Below are positions 8,584 through 15,835 of a stretch of DNA of 21,144 nt, one piece after another. Source of the stretch: Flavobacteriaceae bacterium. GTDB lineage: Bacteria; Bacteroidota; Bacteroidia; Flavobacteriales; Flavobacteriaceae. A model generated the notes under the pieces. It made no database searches. It was not told where the DNA came from and was given only the letters and a program-made list of their open reading frames with translations. Positions within the stretch are counted from its first letter, which is position 1. Every line of letters starts with the position of its first letter. The position numbers and the translations under genes were made by a program. Location: NCBI GenBank assembly GCA_030613745.1, contig JAUWLK010000015.1:1-21144 (forward strand), read 5' to 3'.

Positions 8584-8612
8584 TTGTATTTATTTAAAAA
8601 ATTGTATTTTTG
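8584..8612 (+). promoter_or_regulatory. Bacteroidetes-type promoter for pdhA-pdhC
   Basis: A TTG at 8584-8586 and a TATTTTTG box at 8605-8612 are separated by 18 bases, close to the usual Bacteroidetes spacing of about 19-21. The ATG of pdhA follows 25 bases after the box. This suggests pdhA and pdhC are transcribed independently of gcvP. Confidence 0.65.
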
Positions 8613-8637
8613 CATTTCTTAAAAATTAACTAAAAAA

Positions 8638-9636
8638 ATGAAGAAAATAACCAAAGAAACCTATATCAATTGGTACAAAGACATGCTTTTTTGGAGAAAA
8701 TTTGAAGACAAATTAGCAGCAGTTTATATCCAACAAAAAATTAGAGGTTTTTTACATTTATATAACGGACAAGAAGCTGTGCTAGCCGGAGCGCTTCATG
8801 CAATGATATTGGGTAAAGATAAGATGATTACAGCTTATAGAAATCATGTACAGCCAATTGGAATGGGTGTTGACCCTAAACGTATAATGGCAGAATTATA
8901 TGGTAAAGAAACCGGTACCTCATTTGGTATGGGTGGCTCAATGCATATTTTTTCTAAAGAAAAAGGATTTTATGGCGGACATGGAATTGTTGGTGGTCAA
9001 ATTCCTTTAGGTGCTGGTATTGCTTTTGCTGATAAGTACTTTAACAAAGGCGGAGTTACAATCACCTATTTTGGTGATGGTGCTGCTCGCCAAGGCTCTT
9101 TACACGAAACATTTAACATGGCTATGGCATGGAAATTACCTGTTGTATTTGTTGTTGAAAATAATGGATATGCCATGGGAACTTCAGTAGAAAGAACCGC
9201 TAACCATCCTGATATTTGGAAACTTGGTTTGGCCTATGAAATGCCCAGTGAACCGGTTGATGGTATGAATCCTGTAGCTGTGGCTAAAGCCATGGACAAA
9301 GCATTAAGCCATGCCAGAAAAGGAAACGGACCTTATTTTTTAGAAATGAAAACCTATAGATATAGAGGTCATTCTATGAGTGATGCACAAAAATATCGTA
9401 CAAAGGATGAAGTTGCTGAATACAAAAAAATTGATCCAATATCACAAGTTTTAAAAGTAATTCAGGACAAAAAATATTTAACTGAAAAACAAATTAAAGC
9501 TATTAATGATGATGTAAAAGCAAAGGTTTTAGAATGTGAAAAATTTGCTGATGAATCACCATATCCTAAAGTGCAACAAATGTATGATATGGTTTATGAA
9601 CAAGAAGATTATCCGTTTTTAAAACACAGGTTATAG
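8638..9636 (+). CDS. pdhA: Pyruvate dehydrogenase E1 component, alpha subunit
   Basis: This is the thiamine-diphosphate-binding alpha subunit of the heterotetrameric pyruvate dehydrogenase E1, which decarboxylates pyruvate and reductively acetylates the lipoyl domains of E2. The ThDP/Mg motif starts at Gly146-Asp-Gly and ends at Glu-Asn175-Asn176, about 30 residues apart as expected. The Tyr-Arg-Asn-His block (67-70), the Gly-Met-Gly-Gly-Ser-Met-His block (97-103) and the Tyr-Arg-Gly-His-Ser-Met-Ser-Asp loop near residue 240 are all family hallmarks. At 332 residues it is full length. The E2 gene lies 40 bp downstream on the same strand. No E1-beta gene is adjacent, so the partner subunit must be encoded elsewhere, an arrangement I recall for flavobacteria. 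Confidence 0.97.
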   Translation: MKKITKETYINWYKDMLFWRKFEDKLAAVYIQQKIRGFLHLYNGQEAVLAGALHAMILGKDKMITAYRNHVQPIGMGVDPKRIMAELYGKETGTSFGMGGSMHIFSKEKGFYGGHGIVGGQIPLGAGIAFADKYFNKGGVTITYFGDGAARQGSLHETFNMAMAWKLPVVFVVENNGYAMGTSVERTANHPDIWKLGLAYEMPSEPVDGMNPVAVAKAMDKALSHARKGNGPYFLEMKTYRYRGHSMSDAQKYRTKDEVAEYKKIDPISQVLKVIQDKKYLTEKQIKAINDDVKAKVLECEKFADESPYPKVQQMYDMVYEQEDYPFLKHRL

Positions 9637-9666
9637 TAAACAGTTAAACAAATAAACAATTAAACA
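9637..9666 (+). repeat. Four TAAACA copies at exact 8-bp spacing in the pdhA-pdhC gap
   Basis: TAAACA begins at 9637, 9645, 9653 and 9661, filling the gap just after the pdhA stop. It is followed by AAAGG directly before the pdhC ATG. It may be replication slippage in a non-coding spacer or an unstructured A-rich ribosome-loading leader. Confidence 0.5.
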
Positions 9667-9676
9667 ATAATAAAGG

Positions 9677-11281
9677 ATGGCAGAAATTATTAACATGCCC
9701 CGATTAAGTGATACTATGACTGAAGGAGTTGTAGCAAAATGGCTTAAAAAAGTTGGAGATAAAATTGAGGAAGGAGATATTCTTGCTGAAATTGAAACCG
9801 ACAAAGCTACTATGGAATTTGAATCTTTTCATGAAGGCACTCTACTTCATATCGGTATCCAGGAAGGTGAAACTGCTAAAGTAGATTCATTATTGGCTAT
9901 AATTGGTGAAAAAGGTGAAGATTTCAAGTCATTATTAGTAGAAAAAAGTTTACCATCAGATATGGAAGAAAATGCCAAGAATGAAATAAAAGAAAATGAA
10001 AATAAAAAAAATTCTGATACCCCTTTAAAAATTCCAGATGGAATTGAAATCATTACAATGCCAAGATTGAGTGATACCATGACAGAAGGTACTGTTGCAA
10101 AATGGTTAAAACAAGTTGGAGAAAAAGTTGAAGAAGGTGATATTTTAGCAGAAATAGAAACCGACAAAGCTACAATGGAATTTGAATCTTTTCATCAAGG
10201 TACACTATTGTATATTGGAATTAAGGAAGGAGAAACTGCTCAAGTAGATTCTATACTTGCGATTATTGGTGAAAAAGGTATAGATGTATCAAAAATAGCA
10301 GAATCTATAAAAAATACCGATGCTAGTAGTTCAACTTCTGATTTAAAAAAAGAAGTTATTACAACTCCTACTCTTGACAAAAAAGAAGAACCAACTACCG
10401 TTCAGACTGCACCAAAAACTTCTACTTCAAGTGGTAGAATCATTGTATCTCCTTTGGCAAAAAAATTAGCTGCTGAGAAAAATTTAAATTTACAACATAT
10501 TCAAGGCTCTGGTGATGGAGGTAGAATAATTAAACGAGATATTGAAAATTATTCGGCATCAAGCACAATTTCTGCAACACCTTTTGTGCCTGCTGGTCAA
10601 GAGAGTTTTGAAGAAGTAAACAATTCTCAAATGAGAAAAGTTATTGCTCGTAGATTGGGAGAATCTAAATTTACAGCGCCCCATTATTATTTGAATGTTG
10701 AGTTTGATATGGATAATTCTATTGCGTTTAGAAATCAATACAACTCCATACCTGATACAAAAATTTCATTCAATGATATGATTGTAAAAGCAACCGCTTT
10801 GGCTTTAAAACAACATCCACAAGTTAATTCGCAATGGTTTGACGATAAAATTCGTAAAAATCATCATGTGCATATTGGAGTAGCTGTTGGAGTTGAAGAT
10901 GGTTTATTAGTGCCTGTATTGAAATTTGCCGATGAACAAAATTTAACGCAAATTGGAGCTCAGGTAAAAGATTTTGCAAAAAGAGCCAGAGATAAAAAAT
11001 TAGCATTGGATGAAATGGAAGGAAGTACATTTACAATTTCTAATTTAGGTATGTTTGGAATAACTGATTTTACATCTATTATAAATCAGCCAAATTCTGC
11101 AATATTATCTGTAGGTGCAATTGTTCAAAAACCAGTTGTAAAAGAGGGTAATATTGTTGTTGGAAATACAATGATATTAACTTTAGCTTGTGACCATAGA
11201 ACTGTTGATGGTGTTACGGGATCATTATTCTTAGATACTCTAAAAGGATATATAGAAAATCCGGTTACTATGTTAGTTTAA
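9677..11281 (+). CDS. pdhC: Pyruvate dehydrogenase E2, dihydrolipoamide acetyltransferase with two lipoyl domains
   Basis: This is the core of the pyruvate dehydrogenase complex, transferring the acetyl group from lipoyl to CoA. Two near-identical lipoyl domains occupy about residues 3-80 and 124-201, each with Glu-Thr-Asp-Lys-Ala (lipoyl lysines Lys43 and Lys164). They are joined by a Lys/Glu/Asn-rich linker, and a flexible Ser/Thr/Pro linker follows. The peripheral subunit-binding domain is at about 255-290 (Val-Ser-Pro-Leu-Ala-Lys-Lys ... Gly-Ser-Gly-Asp-Gly-Gly-Arg). The catalytic domain runs to the end with the active-site block Asp-His507-Arg-Thr-Val-Asp511-Gly. At 534 residues it is full length. 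It lies 40 bp after pdhA, with a hairpin terminator beginning 27 bases after its stop. E3 (lpd) is not in the window. Confidence 0.97.
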   Translation: MAEIINMPRLSDTMTEGVVAKWLKKVGDKIEEGDILAEIETDKATMEFESFHEGTLLHIGIQEGETAKVDSLLAIIGEKGEDFKSLLVEKSLPSDMEENAKNEIKENENKKNSDTPLKIPDGIEIITMPRLSDTMTEGTVAKWLKQVGEKVEEGDILAEIETDKATMEFESFHQGTLLYIGIKEGETAQVDSILAIIGEKGIDVSKIAESIKNTDASSSTSDLKKEVITTPTLDKKEEPTTVQTAPKTSTSSGRIIVSPLAKKLAAEKNLNLQHIQGSGDGGRIIKRDIENYSASSTISATPFVPAGQESFEEVNNSQMRKVIARRLGESKFTAPHYYLNVEFDMDNSIAFRNQYNSIPDTKISFNDMIVKATALALKQHPQVNSQWFDDKIRKNHHVHIGVAVGVEDGLLVPVLKFADEQNLTQIGAQVKDFAKRARDKKLALDEMEGSTFTISNLGMFGITDFTSIINQPNSAILSVGAIVQKPVVKEGNIVVGNTMILTLACDHRTVDGVTGSLFLDTLKGYIENPVTMLV

Positions 11282-11308
11282 TACTTTAGCAAAAAAAATA
11301 GATATAAA

Positions 11309-11339
11309 AACCATTCGCCTTAGGTGGATGGTTTTTTTT
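11309..11339 (+). terminator. Rho-independent terminator after pdhC
   Basis: A 10-bp stem (ACCATTCGCC / GGTGGATGGT, two G-U pairs in RNA) with a TTA loop is followed by eight T residues (11332-11339). The 25-bp core at 11309-11333 reappears in reverse orientation after the acyl-CoA synthetase gene. Confidence 0.88.
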
Positions 11340-11559
11340 ATTGCTAATTTCTATTTGGACTTATGAACATATTCTAAATGTTACCGGTTCAAATGCTAAT
11401 CTTGATGTAATTACTGATATTAATCCTGAACATTTTAATGATACATTCAAGATCAGTTTAAGGAAGGGAATTCTAAAAAGAACCATTTAAATTTATGTCC
11501 TTTATTTATTCCCATATCAAATCATTAAGTATCTTTACATATCAGCAAAAATCTAAATT
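11340..11559 (+). other. Intergenic region with a short unassigned reading-frame remnant
   Basis: A 220-bp gap. One frame is open from 11308 through the terminator to a TAA at 11488-11490 without an ATG start. Its protein-like part (about 11365-11487) includes Asn-Val-Thr-Gly-Ser-Asn-Ala-Asn-Leu-Asp and Ile-Asn-Pro-Glu-His-Phe. It could be a decayed gene end or chance; I cannot assign it to a family. The remainder is AT-rich leader of the synthetase gene. Confidence 0.25.
11530..11537 (+). promoter_or_regulatory. Weak candidate -7 box for the acyl-CoA synthetase gene
   Basis: TATCTTTA differs from the Bacteroidetes -7 consensus TAnnTTTG at the last base and lies 22 bases before the ATG. No clear -33 element is seen. 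Confidence 0.3.
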
Positions 11560-13206
11560 ATGTTAGAAAAGACTTTTGTTTCGTATCTTACTGAAAGTAT
11601 TGTTGATAATTGGAAAATTACTGCACTTAATGATTATAAAGGGAAATCATTTACTTATGGTGAAGTAGGTAAATATATCATTCGTTTTCACAAATTATTT
11701 AAAAGCTTAGGGGTTCAACAAGGAGATAAAATTGCTGTCGTTGGTAAAAACTCAGCTCGTTGGGGTATTTTGTATATATCTATTGTAACCTATGGAGCAG
11801 TTGTTGTACCTATTCTTCCTGATTTTAAAGTAAGTGATCTAAAAAGAATTATAGATCATTCCGATTCAATTTTATTATTTACCAATGATAAAGTAATGGC
11901 TAATATAGATTGCGCCGAAGTGAAAAAATTACAAGGAGTAATAAAAATAAATGATTTTTCATTACTGAAATGTCATTCTGATAATTTGGTGAAAGCATAC
12001 GAAGCTTCAGAACTTGGTAAAGCACTTAATCTTACTGATTATAGTCCAAAAGACTTGATTTTTCCTGATATTTCAAATGATAAACAGGCTGTGTTAAGTT
12101 ATACTTCGGGTACAACCGGATTTACCAAAGGTGTAATGCTATCACACAATAGCTTAGCAGCAAATATTAGGTTTGCCCAAAATTATATGCCACTTAAATC
12201 AGGTGACAAAATTGTTTCTTTCTTACCACTTGCACATACTTTTGGTGCAGCATTTGAATTTTTATTCCCATTTACTCTGGGATGCCATATCACCATTCTA
12301 ACAAAAACTCCTTCCCCGCAAATTATCATGAAAGCATTTCAGGAAATTAAACCATCACTGATTCTTTCTGTTCCCCTGGTAATCGAGAAAATATATAAAA
12401 ACCAAATCCTACCTGAAATCAATAAGTGGTATATAAAATTGTTGCTGACCATTCCTGGGATTAATCAGGTAATTTTAAAGAAATTCAGGAATAAGCTGAC
12501 TACTGTTTTTGGTGGTAAATTCCATGAAGTAATTATGGGTGGAGCAGCTTTAAACCATGAAGCTGAGGTCTTTTTCAGACGGATGAAATTCAAATATACT
12601 TTAGGGTATGGCATGACAGAATGTGGCCCATTGATTGGTTATAGTGGGTGGTTTGATATTCCACTTGGTTCATCAGGTAAAATAGTTGACACACTGGAAG
12701 TAAAAATTGTAAAAGAAACTCCTGAACAATTAACAGGTGAGATTTGTGTAAGAGGTGATAATGTGATGAATGGATATTACAAAAATGAAAAAGAAAGTCA
12801 AAAAGTAATTGACAAAGATGGCTGGTTTCATACTGGTGATCTAGGCTATGTTGATAAAGATGGATTTATCTTTATAAAAGGACGTAGCAAAAGTATGATA
12901 CTAGGTTCCAATGGGAAAAATATTTACCCAGAAGAAATTGAATCAATGCTAAATAACCGCTATGCAGTTTCTGAATCACTGGTTGTACATCGTGATAATA
13001 AACTAGTCGCCCTTGTTTTTCCTTATGCCGAAATAATTAAAAAGAATAAGATTTCAAAAAGTGATTTGTTAAAACTTTTGAAACAGCACCAGAAGACAAT
13101 AAACAATAAACTTCCAAAGTATATGAATATTTCTTCCATTGAAATACAAGCTGAAGAATTTGTAAAAACACCTAAGAAAAGTATCAAAAGATATTTGTAT
13201 AAATAA
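11560..13206 (+). CDS. AMP-forming acyl-CoA synthetase (long-chain fatty acid-CoA ligase type)
   Basis: This is a member of the ANL adenylating family, which activates a carboxylic acid with ATP and then forms a thioester with CoA. The ATP-binding loop is Tyr-Thr-Ser-Gly-Thr-Thr-Gly-Phe-Thr-Lys-Gly (181-191). The second core block is Gly-Tyr-Gly-Met-Thr-Glu (349-354). The ribose-binding block Gly-Trp-Phe-His-Thr-Gly-Asp-Leu-Gly has its Asp at 427, followed by the hinge near Lys-Gly-Arg-Ser-Lys. The C-terminal Lys-Thr-Pro-Lys-Lys-Ser-Ile-Lys-Arg carries the likely catalytic lysine. At 548 residues it is complete. Sequence style and length suggest a medium- or long-chain fatty acid substrate, but specificity cannot be read from motifs. 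The gene stands alone between two terminators, so it is probably a single-gene transcript. Confidence 0.9.
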   Translation: MLEKTFVSYLTESIVDNWKITALNDYKGKSFTYGEVGKYIIRFHKLFKSLGVQQGDKIAVVGKNSARWGILYISIVTYGAVVVPILPDFKVSDLKRIIDHSDSILLFTNDKVMANIDCAEVKKLQGVIKINDFSLLKCHSDNLVKAYEASELGKALNLTDYSPKDLIFPDISNDKQAVLSYTSGTTGFTKGVMLSHNSLAANIRFAQNYMPLKSGDKIVSFLPLAHTFGAAFEFLFPFTLGCHITILTKTPSPQIIMKAFQEIKPSLILSVPLVIEKIYKNQILPEINKWYIKLLLTIPGINQVILKKFRNKLTTVFGGKFHEVIMGGAALNHEAEVFFRRMKFKYTLGYGMTECGPLIGYSGWFDIPLGSSGKIVDTLEVKIVKETPEQLTGEICVRGDNVMNGYYKNEKESQKVIDKDGWFHTGDLGYVDKDGFIFIKGRSKSMILGSNGKNIYPEEIESMLNNRYAVSESLVVHRDNKLVALVFPYAEIIKKNKISKSDLLKLLKQHQKTINNKLPKYMNISSIEIQAEEFVKTPKKSIKRYLYK

Positions 13207-13224
13207 GTCTCACTTAAAAAAAAT

Positions 13225-13252
13225 AACCATTCACCTAAGGCGAATGGTTTTT
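13225..13252. terminator. Bidirectional terminator between the acyl-CoA synthetase and cupin genes
   Basis: AACCATTCACC, a TAA loop and GGCGAATGGTT (13225-13249), followed by a short T-run on the plus strand. An A-run at 13216-13223 on the left serves as T-run for the minus strand. On the minus strand the stem is fully paired (one G-U); on the plus strand there is one A/C mismatch. The reverse complement differs from the pdhC terminator core by one base. Confidence 0.85.
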
Positions 13253-13280
13253 AATACTGAGAGATTTCTATCTAAGTAAA

Positions 13281-13748
13281 TTATTTATCTGCCTCAATAG
13301 CAAAAGCATCTAAAGGATCTTCAAATGCAATGAAAATAATACATGGTCCGGCATCACCACATCTGGCTGTATGCGGTTTTTTTGATGGACCGTATGCATA
13401 AGATCCCACCTTCATAATTTGAGTTGTTTCATCTTTATATGTTACTTCCAATTCACCAGATAATAAAATCATACGTTCCGGTGAATTATGCCAATGATTT
13501 GGAATAGCAGAATTAGCTTCTACTTTAAATAAAACATCTACATTATTTTTTGACGGATCACCGTGTAAAACAGCAATATTACAACCATCCGGCATAAAAG
13601 GAGGACATGGACCCCATTGTATATCAGCATCATTAATTGTTTTTACAACTGATTTTTCATAATCAATTGAATCACCTTTTTGGGCAAAAAGAGTAAATGA
13701 TGTAAATAAAAGAAATATCATGACTACATTTTTAAATTTATTTTTCAT
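13281..13748 (-). CDS. Secreted cupin-domain protein
   Basis: The N-terminus is a signal peptide (hydrophobic 8-20, cut after Phe-Ala-Gln). The rest is one cupin barrel. Motif 1 is visible as Pro-Asn-His85-Trp-His87-Asn-Ser-Pro-Glu91 and motif 2 ends at Pro-His126, giving the usual three-His, one-Glu metal site. A Trp-Gly-Pro-Cys-Pro-Pro-Phe-Met-Pro-Asp-Gly-Cys stretch precedes the barrel, and cysteines 130 and 136 follow the last His, so up to two disulfides are possible outside the cytoplasm. The role is unknown: such cupins may be dioxygenases, sugar isomerases or binding proteins. It is the last gene of the minus-strand cluster, 132 bp after the lipoprotein gene, a gap large enough for its own promoter. 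Confidence 0.85.
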   Translation of the reverse strand: MKNKFKNVVMIFLLFTSFTLFAQKGDSIDYEKSVVKTINDADIQWGPCPPFMPDGCNIAVLHGDPSKNNVDVLFKVEANSAIPNHWHNSPERMILLSGELEVTYKDETTQIMKVGSYAYGPSKKPHTARCGDAGPCIIFIAFEDPLDAFAIEADK

Positions 13749-13880
13749 AAATAATTTTTATTAAATTGGGTTAATTATTTTTTTTTGTATTTATCTGATT
13801 TGATAATCTTGGTTAAGACCAAACATTGTTTTGTGAAAACGCATATTACCTAGAGGAATTATATCATAAAACAATTATTA

Positions 13881-14537
13881 TTAATTAGGTGGATGAATAG
13901 CTGCTTGTATATCACGACAAGCTCCTGATATATTTGGATCTGGACCAAATCCTGGTGGTGAATAAACAGGATTACATCCTCCTGATATAGTATGTATTTG
14001 ATCATCAATCATACCCGGTTGTGCAGGGCCATGACTTCTTAACACAAGATGAACTTCAGCTTTTTGAGGATCCATTAATCCATATGAAGGGCCAAATGCT
14101 CCTAATGATCCAGAGATATCACCTACTTTTAATTCTGTAGAAAAATTACCTATTCCGCTGTTACCAACTATATGACCTGTAGCATATAAAACATCAATTT
14201 TAATATTAGCTGCATTTCCGAAATCAGGTTCTAGGCATGCTCCAGGAACTGCACAATTTTCCGGTTTATTCCATATCACCCACCATAAAGTGTATGCATT
14301 CCCAGGAATTAATCCTGAAGTTTGAAAGTTTACGGTTATTCCATTTTTACTCCTATGCAAAATTGAAGAACCTAAAACATCTCCTAGAAAAGGACTAAAT
14401 ACATCAACAGTTGATTTGTTGTTAGCACTCTTATTAAAACTTTCAATACCATCACTGGCACCATTTAATGAATCCTTATTACAGGAGAACGGGACCAAAA
14501 TCATTATTAATAAGTAAAATTTGATTAAATTTTTCAT
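13881..14537 (-). CDS. Lipoprotein of an unnamed conserved family
   Basis: Residues 5-18 are hydrophobic and end in the lipobox Val-Pro-Phe-Ser-Cys19, so the mature protein is lipid-anchored; Asn-Lys-Asp follows the cysteine. The body is Gly-rich and beta-like. Conserved-looking blocks are Ala-Tyr-Thr-Leu-Trp-Trp-Val-Ile-Trp-Asn-Lys-Pro-Glu-Asn-Cys (81-95) with a second Cys at 101, and Val-His-Leu-Val-Leu-Arg-Ser-His-Gly-Pro-Ala (162-172), with later cysteines at 188 and 207. I recognise this block pattern from uncharacterised bacterial secreted proteins but know no assigned activity. Four cysteines after the anchor suggest two disulfides. It sits 46 bp after the acyl-CoA dehydrogenase-like gene in the same direction, indicating cotranscription. 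I give no function. Confidence 0.75.
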   Translation of the reverse strand: MKNLIKFYLLIMILVPFSCNKDSLNGASDGIESFNKSANNKSTVDVFSPFLGDVLGSSILHRSKNGITVNFQTSGLIPGNAYTLWWVIWNKPENCAVPGACLEPDFGNAANIKIDVLYATGHIVGNSGIGNFSTELKVGDISGSLGAFGPSYGLMDPQKAEVHLVLRSHGPAQPGMIDDQIHTISGGCNPVYSPPGFGPDPNISGACRDIQAAIHPPN

Positions 14538-14583
14538 AATTTTTAGTTTTTAAAGTTAATATTTGTAGTTTTTGTAATTATTT

Positions 14584-15777
14584 TTATCTAGGTTGATAAT
14601 CCAGATCTAGCCCCAACATTCCTTTTGCCAATATTTCTCTGGTTAAATAACTATTTGAAGGATGAATTTTTCCTAATCTTGCATCACGGAATAAACGTTC
14701 AAATCCTGATTTTCTAGAAATTCCATAACCTCCCATTATATCCATGGCTCTATCTACAATTCTCCAGGAACCTTCTACAGCATGGCACTTAGTTGCAACT
14801 ATTTTAACTCCCCATGCATGACCATAATCTTTACCTTCACTCCATTCACGAGTTGTAGTATCTAAATGAGGACCAATACCCTCTAATTCTAAAATCATTT
14901 CAGATACATCGTGCTGCATACCAGGATGATAAGCCATAGATGGTCGATCTAATGATATCGATTTTTTCTTTGGTAATGATTCTAAAACCATATCCACAAC
15001 TCGCTGAGCTAATCCATAGTAAACATTTCCAAATCCCAATAAACCCCAGGCAAATATTCCAAGAATAAAACCATCCATTCCTTTAAATCCGGTTGGTAAT
15101 TTTCTTACGATATATTTGTCCGGAATAAATACACCGTTTAATACAGTATCATCCGATCTGGTTGCTCGCATTCCCATCACATCATCCCATGTTTTTTTTA
15201 TTTCATAATTTTCAGAATCCCTTGGCATATAGGCATGAATAACCATTGGGTTATCTGGATCACTATTATCTTGTCCGTGAAAACCTAAATAATCCCATAC
15301 AGGTGTCAAGCTACCAAACATCTTATGCCCAGTGAATTTATAACCACCCTCAACTTTCTCAGCTTTACATGTAGAGTACAAAACAGGCGAATCATTTCCT
15401 GCTTCGCCATGTCCAGCTGCAAAAACTTTTCCTTTACCAGCTTCTTCCAATAACCATTCCATAGATTTATCACCGTTTCTCCACAGATCAGCTACTAAAC
15501 CAGCCCAATACACATGCATATTTAAAGCAAGTGCAGTAGGTGCAGCATGATAAGCTAATTTTCTTGTTAATTCACCACATTCAGCCAATGACATACCATA
15601 GCCCCCAAATTCTTCCGGTACAGAAATCAATAGATATCCTGCAGCTTTCAATTCATCAAAATCTTCCTGAAAAAATAAATTGTTTGCATCATAATGAGCG
15701 GCTCTTTCCTGACAATTTTTAAATACTGTTTCTAAATTTTTTAAAAGTTCTTCTTTTGTTGTTAGTGTACCAATCAT
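14584..15777 (-). CDS. Acyl-CoA dehydrogenase-fold flavoprotein, atypical active site
   Basis: The 397-residue protein has the full acyl-CoA dehydrogenase layout. The N-terminal helical domain contains Ser-Val-Pro-Glu-Glu-Phe-Gly-Gly-Tyr-Gly (53-62). A middle beta domain with a Gly-His-Lys-Met-Phe-Gly-Ser strand and Met-Gly-Met-Arg-Ala-Thr block is followed by a C-terminal helical domain with Met-Gly-Gly-Tyr-Gly-Ile. Such enzymes bind FAD and usually oxidise acyl-CoA or act as related flavin monooxygenases. The C-terminal catalytic Glu of the common Tyr-Glu-Gly-Thr motif is absent: the equivalent stretch reads Arg-Leu-Gly-Lys-Ile-His-Pro-Ser-Asn. The catalytic base may sit elsewhere, as in isovaleryl-CoA-type members, or the reaction differs. 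It lies 58 bp after the TPR gene and 46 bp before the lipoprotein gene, in one direction. Confidence 0.88.
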   Translation of the reverse strand: MIGTLTTKEELLKNLETVFKNCQERAAHYDANNLFFQEDFDELKAAGYLLISVPEEFGGYGMSLAECGELTRKLAYHAAPTALALNMHVYWAGLVADLWRNGDKSMEWLLEEAGKGKVFAAGHGEAGNDSPVLYSTCKAEKVEGGYKFTGHKMFGSLTPVWDYLGFHGQDNSDPDNPMVIHAYMPRDSENYEIKKTWDDVMGMRATRSDDTVLNGVFIPDKYIVRKLPTGFKGMDGFILGIFAWGLLGFGNVYYGLAQRVVDMVLESLPKKKSISLDRPSMAYHPGMQHDVSEMILELEGIGPHLDTTTREWSEGKDYGHAWGVKIVATKCHAVEGSWRIVDRAMDIMGGYGISRKSGFERLFRDARLGKIHPSNSYLTREILAKGMLGLDLDYQPR

Positions 15778-15835
15778 AATATTTAATTTTAAGATTAATT
15801 AATAATTTTTATATGTTCTAAGATTTCGGTTCTCA

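Noticed and set aside
9847..10167. Minus-strand open frame of 106 codons inside pdhC
   Set aside because: It is antisense to the two lipoyl domains, is low in complexity (Ser/Pro/Phe-rich), and has no family features; it is a shadow of the real gene.
13809..13822. Short inverted repeat TTGGT-TAAG-ACCAA between the lipoprotein and cupin genes
   Set aside because: Five-base arms are too short to separate from chance and no T-run follows on either strand; noted only as a possible leader element for the cupin.
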